Shown here in pieces: positions 12,989 to 18,329 of a stretch of 18,329 bases of DNA (its first letter is position 1; every line of letters starts with the position of its first letter). Made by a program: the position numbers and the translations under genes. Below the pieces are notes generated by a model, which saw only the letters and a program-made list of their open reading frames with translations, did not search any database and was not told the DNA's origin. Origin of the DNA: Flavobacteriia bacterium. GTDB lineage: Bacteria; Bacteroidota; Bacteroidia; Flavobacteriales; Flavobacteriaceae. Location of the stretch: the NCBI GenBank assembly GCA_003973375.1, contig QNYL01000014.1, positions 1 to 18,329 on the forward strand. Direction: 5' to 3'.

Positions 12989-14284
12989 ATGTTAGAAAAA
13001 CTATTTGGCTTTGATAAAAGCAAGAATAATGTAAAAACAGAGATTATTGCTGGAATTACCACATTTATGACAATGGCGTATATCCTTGCTGTAAATCCCA
13101 GTATTTTAGGGGTAACAGGTATGGATAAAGCGGCGCTGTTTACCGCTACAGCTGTAAGTGCTATAGTTGCAACACTTGCAATGGCATTAATAGCAAAACT
13201 TCCTTTTGCTTTGGCTCCCGGTATGGGACTCAATGCTTTTTTTGCCTACACCGTAGTACTTACAATGGGATATACCTGGGAATTTGCCCTTACTGCCGTT
13301 TTTCTTGAAGGTATTATATTCATAATCCTTACCGCATTTAATATCCGTGAAATGATCATAAATGCCATTCCTAAAAATATAAAGCATGCCATATCTGCGG
13401 GTATAGGTTTATTTATCGCCTTTATCGGCTTACAAAATTCCGGTATTATTGTAAACAATGATGCGGTACTTGTTGGCCTGGGAGATCTAAGCTCTCCAAC
13501 CGTACTGGTAGCGCTTTTCGGGATAATTGTTACGGCAGTACTACTGGTTTTGAATGTTAAAGGTTCTTTATTAATAGGAATTTTAAGTTCAACAGTTGCT
13601 GCCATGATTCTTGGGGTAACACATCTTCCCGAAGGGGGAATAATGAGTCTTCCTCCCTCATTAGAGCCTATTCTTTTTAAATTTGATTTCAGCAAAGTAT
13701 TTACTGTTGATATGGTGATCATTCTCTTCACTTTCCTTTTTGTGGATATGTTTGACACCGTAGGCACCCTGGTAGGGGTATCAGACAAAGCGGGAATGCT
13801 TACCAAGGAAGGAAAGATTCCAAGAGTAAAACAAGCCCTTTTTTCCGATGCAATCGGTACTACTTTTGGAGCCATGCTTGGTACTTCAACCGTTACAACT
13901 TATGTAGAAAGTGCTTCCGGAGTTTCCGAGGGAGGACGTACAGGACTTACTGCTTTTTCAGTTGCCGTGATGTTCTTTATAGCGCTCTTTTTTGCACCTC
14001 TTTTTATTATGATTCCAGGTGCTGCAACTGCTCCCGCTCTGTTTATTGTTGGTTTGTTTATGATGACTCCTGTTTTGAGTATCAATTTTGAGGATTATTC
14101 AGAATCAATTCCTGCTTTTTTTACAATAATAATGATGCCGCTTACGTATAGTATAGCTGATGGTATTGTTTTTGGAATGCTTGCGTATGTGTTCATAAAA
14201 GTATTCACAGGTAAATTTAAAGATGTATCATTGGTAATGTATATACTTGCAGCCTTGTTTATTTTGAAATTTTATCTGCAGTAA
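12989..14284 (+). CDS. NCS2 family purine permease (AzgA/GhxP-like)
   Basis: This is an inner-membrane nucleobase:proton symporter of the AzgA branch of NCS2, 431 residues, which is the normal length. The N-terminus MLEKLFGFDKSKNNVKTEII leads into AGITTFMTMAYILAVNP (21-37). Other signature segments are LAPGMGLNAFFAYTVV (75-90), FVDMFDTVGTLVGVSDKAGM (251-270) and GTSTVTTYVESASGVSEGGR (298-317) followed by TGLT. The AzgA-like group takes up hypoxanthine, guanine or adenine rather than uracil or xanthine; which base applies here is inferred from the group only. It follows the Tsx-like channel by 19 bases and should be the second gene of that operon. No purine riboswitch was recognised upstream of the pair. 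Confidence 0.9.
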   Translation: MLEKLFGFDKSKNNVKTEIIAGITTFMTMAYILAVNPSILGVTGMDKAALFTATAVSAIVATLAMALIAKLPFALAPGMGLNAFFAYTVVLTMGYTWEFALTAVFLEGIIFIILTAFNIREMIINAIPKNIKHAISAGIGLFIAFIGLQNSGIIVNNDAVLVGLGDLSSPTVLVALFGIIVTAVLLVLNVKGSLLIGILSSTVAAMILGVTHLPEGGIMSLPPSLEPILFKFDFSKVFTVDMVIILFTFLFVDMFDTVGTLVGVSDKAGMLTKEGKIPRVKQALFSDAIGTTFGAMLGTSTVTTYVESASGVSEGGRTGLTAFSVAVMFFIALFFAPLFIMIPGAATAPALFIVGLFMMTPVLSINFEDYSESIPAFFTIIMMPLTYSIADGIVFGMLAYVFIKVFTGKFKDVSLVMYILAALFILKFYLQ

Positions 14285-14349
14285 AGTCTGGGGAACCAAT
14301 CAGTGTACTGAAAAGCAATAATGGTAACTGCTTACGATGACTTTTTTTA

Positions 14350-14387
14350 TCTTTGTGCCGCTTTGTACAATAGCTGTATCACAAAGA
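14350..14387. repeat. TCTTTGTG/CACAAAGA inverted repeat between convergent genes
   Basis: Perfect 8-base arms (14350-14357 and 14380-14387) flank a 22-base loop, in the gap between the permease stop and the convergent pentapeptide relic. It may serve as a weak bidirectional terminator. A similar TTTTTGTGCC word occurs at about 9806-9815. Confidence 0.35.
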
Positions 14388-14436
14388 AACGCAAACCTGC
14401 CCGCCGTTTTCACTCTGGCAAGGGGGAAGACAGAGA

Positions 14437-14453
14437 AAGTTTATCATAAACTT
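14437..14453. repeat. Short AT-rich hairpin after the pentapeptide relic
   Basis: AAGTTTA and TAAACTT form a perfect 7-base stem with a TCA loop, 18 bases after the stop of the minus-strand relic. It lacks a GC-rich stem and a clear T run, so terminator activity is doubtful. Confidence 0.3.
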
Positions 14454-14470
14454 CGAAAACTTAACACTGA

Positions 14471-14653
14471 TTAGAAACTAATTTTTAAATGTAATCCCAT
14501 CAGTTTAGAGTTTTTAAAAAGGCTATCTTTTAAGGAGGTATTGCTGAGTTTTGCCATACTTAGATTACAATTTTCATATACGCCTTTTTCAAGTGGGTTT
14601 TGTGTGTAATCTTTTCCTGTAAATTCTTCCCGGTCAAAATATAAATGATTCAT
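14471..14653 (-). pseudogene. Decayed pentapeptide-repeat protein
   Basis: The 60-residue product begins like flavobacterial pentapeptide-repeat proteins (MNHLYFDREEFTGKDYTQNP, then LEKGVYENC). It then jumps directly to NLSMAKLSNTSLKDSLFKNS (29-48), a segment that in intact homologues lies several pentapeptide coils further on. After KLMGLHLK the family similarity stops and the frame ends at ISF. Intact members are about 150-200 residues, so both an internal block and the C-terminal two thirds appear to be lost. The deletion joins two ENC/DCN-like repeat units, consistent with recombination between repeats. It lies 15 bases downstream of the MutS-family gene and may be the decayed last member of that operon. 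Whether the short product is still made is unknown. Confidence 0.6.
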
Positions 14654-14668
14654 TTGAAGGTCTGTTTT

Positions 14669-16438
14669 TTATACAATCTTCATCTTTTTTAGCAGAAAAG
14701 AAGCATTCATATTTTTACAAATACCCTGTTTTAATCTGTAATCGAACAGAAGTTCATCATTAACGATCTCTGCATCAAAATATTTATTTCTGATCTGTGT
14801 AAAATCTTTTTCAATCTCACATAAACTCAGGTCGTGTGTGGCAATTATTCCGGTTGAACCGGAATTAACCAGTCTCATGACAAACTTTTTAGATCCGATG
14901 GCCTTGTCCTTGCTGTTGGTACCTTTTAATATTTCATCCAGAACTATAAAATACCTGTCCTTTGAAATCTCATCAACTATAAATTTGAGCCGTTTCAGCT
15001 CAGAAAAGAAATAGGATTCATCTTTGGAAAGCGAATCGGAAGTGCGCATGCTGGTAATGAGTTTTATCGGATGATAGACAAACTTTTCAGAACATACCGG
15101 CAAACCAATATTTGACATCACAATACTCAATGAAACCGTGCGTAAAAAAGTACTTTTCCCGGCCATATTGGCTCCGGTAATGATAAAGAACTCCTTTTCT
15201 GCAATGTCAAAATCGTTGTCAATTCTTTGTTCAGGATCGATCAGCGGATGCCCCAGTTTCTTAGAATCGATCACTTTTTCTTTATTTGTGATCTCGGGAA
15301 AAGTGTATTCCGGATGATTAAAAACGTAATTTGCCAGGCTGTTTTGAGCGTCGAAATAGGCAATAACATCAAACCAGTGTTCTACTTTATCATGATACTT
15401 TCTCAACCATTCTTCAATCTTATAGCTTTGTTGCAGATCCCACAGCAAAAACCCGTTGCCCAGAATACCGAAGATCATATTGTTCCTCTGATCAAAGGCA
15501 TCGAGAATTTTTGAGAATTTTTTAAAGATCACCGAAGCTTTTTCCTTTTCGGAACGGATCTCATTTTGCCTTGTGATTAGGTTTTTGGCGGTAAATTCCT
15601 GTTTTTCTATCAGATCGAGCAGTTTGTGGTACTGGTTGAAATTACCCTTTACCTTATTGGCCTTTTCATACAAATGATTGATCTTTTTGATATAAAAGAA
15701 AATGATCGTCAATCCAACAAAAAACCAAAGGAGAACAACCGAGAAAGGGATAAGCTCTAAAGAAAGAGCAATAAAACTCAGTAGTGAAAGAACACTAAAG
15801 ACCGTTGGGATAAACGAGAATGATGTAGGGACAAAGGATTTGTATTTCTTCATCCATTTTAAAATGCTTTCCGAATCGGTATCTACCCTTATCATTTCGG
15901 CTGTAGCCACATAATCCTGCCTCCACTCAGGTTTTTGAGAGAGTTCTTTAACGGCTTCCTGTTTCTCCGTAATATGGTCAATATCATTTCCTGTAAGTGT
16001 GTCGGCCAGTTTTTGTTTTCCGTTCTTTGTTGCAGTGCGGTTGATGAACTGAAAAAAAGAACCCTCACCAAACAGGTCGATGTCATAACTGAAATAATGT
16101 TCAGGATCGAGAAATTCTTTTCCTTTATCGAGCCTGCTCAGATCCCCGTTGATCACATCGATCTCCAGTTGATTGATCCCAATCAGTTTAAGGGTTTTGT
16201 TCTTTTTATACAACAGGTCATTGTGTTTGCTAACCAAAAAAGCAAAAAGGATTATTCCGGAAAGCAAAACAGGAATTACAAGATTTAATTTTCCGAAAAA
16301 GAAATAGATTCCGAAAACGGTCAGCAAAAAAACACTAAGACGCAGTAAACTTAAAATTGAAAGTCTTTTCTTTAAGGAGGAAAGAATTACAATGAATTTT
16401 TCCTTTTCAGCGATATAGAAATCAATAGGTTTTTTCAT
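14669..16438 (-). CDS. Membrane-anchored MutS-family ATPase
   Basis: This 589-residue protein carries a MutS-type ATPase domain at its C-terminus. Walker A reads TGANMAGKST (421-430), the signature loop RTSDSLSKDESYFFSE (465-480), Walker B FIVLDE (497-502) followed by ILKGTNSKD, and the switch histidine ATHD (533-536). A core/lever-like helical region lies at about 250-370. Unlike MutS1 it has no mismatch-recognition domain. Instead it has hydrophobic segments at about 31-48, 52-70, 208-228 and 230-250, which predict four membrane passes. Such membrane-bound MutS homologues occur in Bacteroidota, but no function is established that I know of. It starts 3 bases after the stop of the E1/rhodanese gene, so translation is probably coupled. 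A role in classical mismatch repair is doubtful because of the membrane anchor. Confidence 0.85.
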   Translation of the reverse strand: MKKPIDFYIAEKEKFIVILSSLKKRLSILSLLRLSVFLLTVFGIYFFFGKLNLVIPVLLSGIILFAFLVSKHNDLLYKKNKTLKLIGINQLEIDVINGDLSRLDKGKEFLDPEHYFSYDIDLFGEGSFFQFINRTATKNGKQKLADTLTGNDIDHITEKQEAVKELSQKPEWRQDYVATAEMIRVDTDSESILKWMKKYKSFVPTSFSFIPTVFSVLSLLSFIALSLELIPFSVVLLWFFVGLTIIFFYIKKINHLYEKANKVKGNFNQYHKLLDLIEKQEFTAKNLITRQNEIRSEKEKASVIFKKFSKILDAFDQRNNMIFGILGNGFLLWDLQQSYKIEEWLRKYHDKVEHWFDVIAYFDAQNSLANYVFNHPEYTFPEITNKEKVIDSKKLGHPLIDPEQRIDNDFDIAEKEFFIITGANMAGKSTFLRTVSLSIVMSNIGLPVCSEKFVYHPIKLITSMRTSDSLSKDESYFFSELKRLKFIVDEISKDRYFIVLDEILKGTNSKDKAIGSKKFVMRLVNSGSTGIIATHDLSLCEIEKDFTQIRNKYFDAEIVNDELLFDYRLKQGICKNMNASFLLKKMKIV

Positions 16439-16441
16439 AAT

Positions 16442-17530
16442 TTACAGGAATTCAATTCCGTTTTGCAGGCTGAATACTTTAATTTCAGGATAATTTTCCC
16501 TGATGATCTTTACAGCGCTGTAACTGGTAATACCCTTCATACAAACCAGTAAATATTGTTTTTCCTTTTCCCAGTTTACCGTATCAGGTTTAAATTCTGA
16601 AAAAGGGATCCGCCTGGAAATCTCAAAGGGCAGGTCGGTTTCTTCAGTTTCTGTTAAAGAAATGATCTCGAGATCTTTGTTTTTTAAAACTTCCTCAAGG
16701 CTCAGCACATGGCTTTCTTCCGGAATTTCACAGCCCGGATCTACATATTTTTCTTTCTTAAAGGTTTTTAAAATACAGCCTTTTTCCGCTTTTTTATAGC
16801 AGGGCTCACTGCTGAGCTTCATTTTATATTGTGAATTGTCTAGGCTGTTGTAAATCAGGATCTGATTCATCAAAGGCTCTCCGGTATGCGTAACAATTTT
16901 AATCACTTCATTGGCCTGCATGATTCCAATGATACCAACAATAGTATTTAAAGTGCCTGTTTCAGCACAACTGGGCATTTTTTGCGAGCCCATTTCCGGG
17001 AAGGCATCCCTCAGGTTGGCTGTTCTTTTGTTGTCTTTGGTCATACCAAAAGTAGCTACATAACCATCGTATTTATACAGCGAGCCATAAACCAAAATAG
17101 TATCGGTAATTACACAAACATCATTGATCAGGTATTTTGTAGGCAGGCTATCCGTGCAATCCAGTGCAATGGCAAACTGATCGATCAGATCGATTGCATT
17201 GGCTTTATTAATTGCTTCGGTAGAGTAGGTTACCTCAACAAAGGGAGAGATCGACCGGATGTATTCAGCGAGAACTTCGGCTTTGGGCCTGCCAATATCA
17301 GAAGGCTTGTAAAAAACCTGCCGATGGAGATTAGAAACATTTACTACATCAAAATCTACCAGATGAATGGCACCAATTCCTGTAGCTGCAAGATAAATTG
17401 CCGCTGCACTTCCCAAACCGCCGCAACCTATAATCAGTATTTCTGCTTCCTGTAACCTTTCCTGTCCGTGTTCTCCTATTTCGGCTAATGTAGTTTGCCT
17501 TTTATAGAGTTTTTCTTTTGTGATCTTCAT
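16442..17530 (-). CDS. ThiF/MoeB-family E1-like enzyme with C-terminal rhodanese domain
   Basis: This 362-residue protein is an ATP-dependent adenylyltransferase for ubiquitin-like sulfur carriers. The nucleotide-binding loop is IIGCGGLGSAAA (33-44), followed by VDFDVV (58-63), the arginine finger region NLHRQVF (67-73) and ALDCTDSLPTKYLIND (122-137). CAETGTLN (188-195) is the equivalent of the conserved CAExG. The usual MoeB CxxC before it is replaced by ANLRDAFPE (171-179), which removes half of the zinc site. A shortened rhodanese-like domain (about 275-362) follows, with Cys330 in LVCMKGITSYSA. Architecture matches MoeB/UBA4-type enzymes that activate MoaD-like proteins and deliver sulfur. 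moaD is about 8 kb away, so it may be the MoeB of this organism, but its operon has no molybdopterin gene. It lies 2 bases after the DUF1835 gene and 3 bases before the MutS-family gene. Confidence 0.8.
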   Translation of the reverse strand: MKITKEKLYKRQTTLAEIGEHGQERLQEAEILIIGCGGLGSAAAIYLAATGIGAIHLVDFDVVNVSNLHRQVFYKPSDIGRPKAEVLAEYIRSISPFVEVTYSTEAINKANAIDLIDQFAIALDCTDSLPTKYLINDVCVITDTILVYGSLYKYDGYVATFGMTKDNKRTANLRDAFPEMGSQKMPSCAETGTLNTIVGIIGIMQANEVIKIVTHTGEPLMNQILIYNSLDNSQYKMKLSSEPCYKKAEKGCILKTFKKEKYVDPGCEIPEESHVLSLEEVLKNKDLEIISLTETEETDLPFEISRRIPFSEFKPDTVNWEKEKQYLLVCMKGITSYSAVKIIRENYPEIKVFSLQNGIEFL

Positions 17531-17532
17531 TT

Positions 17533-18315
17533 TTATAGGATTCCCTTTTCTTTAAGTTTTTTTATTTTGTTTTCATATTGCAGATCTCCAAACCCGTAAA
17601 CGCTTTCTTTTCTCTGCCAATTCAGAAGTTCTTTTACAAGATTTCCCTCGTCAGTTCCTTCTTTTGAAAGTTCAATGATCTTCCTGTCTATCTGATCCAG
17701 GCCATTCTTATCGGGAAAACGCATCAGATGCTGATCGATGGCAGCCTGTAAATATCTGAATTTCTTATTTTGATCAAAATCGAATTCCCTTAATACTTTT
17801 TGATCATTGTCTGCATAAAGCTCCCAGCATTGTTGTGCAAAAAGCAGATCGTTCCGTGTAAGTTTTATACGGTTTTTGTACAGATCCTTATAGCTTTCCG
17901 CAGGGTAGTCTGACAGGCTTTGAAGTTCTTTCTTCCCTTTCTCTTTTCCGGTGCAAACCAGATGATAACGAATATCCTTTCTGTAATTTTTCAGCAGAAA
18001 ACTACAGGCAGCCAACAGATTGACCTGGCAGAAGAGATCGTATTCAAACCATAAAACCACTTCGTTATACTCATCATTATCCTCGATCTTAAGTATTTCC
18101 CTGATCGATCTGTCAAAATAACTCAATCTGTCAACCCCCATTGTATCTTCAAAAAAAACATAACGTTTTATCCAGAAGGCATCACTTCCCACATTTTTGT
18201 GCAAAGGTCCTTCACAAAGCATTTCCCTCCATACCAGTGTTTTGCCGGACAAGCCTGAATCGGAAAAGATCGCAGCAGTACTGTCGCCATTGAGTATGTG
18301 CAGCGTTTTATCCAT
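17533..18315 (-). CDS. DUF1835 domain protein
   Basis: This 260-residue protein belongs to the DUF1835 family, of unknown function. The N-terminus LHILNGDSTAAIFSDSGLSG (5-24) and LVWREMLCEGP (27-37) are the family hallmark, followed by VVLWFEYDLFCQVNLLAAC (86-104). The C-terminal half (about 150-260) is helical and ends with a lysine-rich ENKIKKLKEKGIL. The N-terminal GDSTA and EYDLFCQ patterns hint at a nucleotide- or phosphate-binding fold, but that is not proven. It has no signal peptide, so it is cytoplasmic. It is the first visible gene of a tight operon with the E1/rhodanese and the membrane MutS, with a gap of 2 bases to the E1. The start ATG is at 18313-18315; only 14 bases remain before the window edge, so promoter and possible earlier genes are not seen. 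Confidence 0.8.
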   Translation of the reverse strand: MDKTLHILNGDSTAAIFSDSGLSGKTLVWREMLCEGPLHKNVGSDAFWIKRYVFFEDTMGVDRLSYFDRSIREILKIEDNDEYNEVVLWFEYDLFCQVNLLAACSFLLKNYRKDIRYHLVCTGKEKGKKELQSLSDYPAESYKDLYKNRIKLTRNDLLFAQQCWELYADNDQKVLREFDFDQNKKFRYLQAAIDQHLMRFPDKNGLDQIDRKIIELSKEGTDEGNLVKELLNWQRKESVYGFGDLQYENKIKKLKEKGIL

Positions 18316-18329
18316 GGAGTCTTTTTTTA

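Noticed and set aside
12751..13875. Long minus-strand frames opposite the Tsx-like and NCS2 permease genes
   Set aside because: They are antisense shadows of clearly conserved proteins, rich in Ile/Ser/Thr/Pro as expected from reverse reading.
16982..17455. 157-codon plus-strand frame opposite the E1 gene
   Set aside because: It is antisense to the conserved nucleotide-binding domain and has no family motif.
1..18329. CRISPR array, complete tRNA or rRNA gene, full insertion sequence
   Set aside because: No regularly spaced repeats, no complete cloverleaf and no transposase or integrase could be found on either strand.

Overview
The window looks like a chromosomal stretch of a Bacteroidota bacterium, most likely a marine or host-associated Flavobacteriaceae, with unrelated DNA at its left end. 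Supporting signs are AT-rich coding sequence, near absence of Shine-Dalgarno sequences, lipoproteins and short signal peptides of flavobacterial style, a promoter of the TTG-N20-TAnnTTTG type before moaD, and families typical of the phylum (DUF1080 pairs, Tsx-like DUF5020 outer-membrane protein, OMP_b-brl, DUF1835, membrane-anchored MutS). About the first 600-620 bases are different: close to 50% GC where counted, rich in C tracts and short microsatellite-like repeats, without bacterial coding. They read like vertebrate (possibly fish) genomic DNA, so a chimeric assembly or host contamination is the simplest explanation.

Left block (535-4966, all minus strand) is a sulfur-handling cluster: a heme-type DUF3365 lipoprotein cut off by the junction, a rhodanese lipoprotein, a CstB-like persulfide dioxygenase/rhodanese, and a SulP anion transporter. 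Directly upstream of SulP, overlapping its start codon, is a relic of a MalY/PatB-type cystathionine beta-lyase that retains only its two ends.

Next (5032-7945, minus) comes a carbohydrate block: two tandem secreted DUF1080 (3-keto-glycoside hydrolase/lyase type) proteins and a clan GH-A glycosidase without a visible signal peptide. Divergent from it are moaD and moaE (8151-8830, plus), the two subunits of molybdopterin synthase, and then a secreted alpha/beta-hydrolase (9062-9769).

The stretch from about 9770 to 12270 is more AT-rich and looks accessory. It holds a short gene-tail relic, two minus-strand terminator-like hairpins, a small outer-membrane beta-barrel protein, a Tat-type metallophosphoesterase, several inverted repeats and a possible tRNA 3'-end-like scrap. 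It is followed by a purine/nucleoside uptake pair on the plus strand (Tsx-like outer-membrane channel and NCS2 permease, 12271-14284).

The right block (14471-18315, minus) is a tightly packed operon: DUF1835 protein, ThiF/MoeB-type E1 with a C-terminal rhodanese domain, a membrane-anchored MutS-family ATPase, and a decayed pentapeptide-repeat gene. Gaps are only 2-3 bases between the first three genes. This is the best candidate in the window for a functional association that is not well described. The E1 is also the only visible candidate for activating MoaD.
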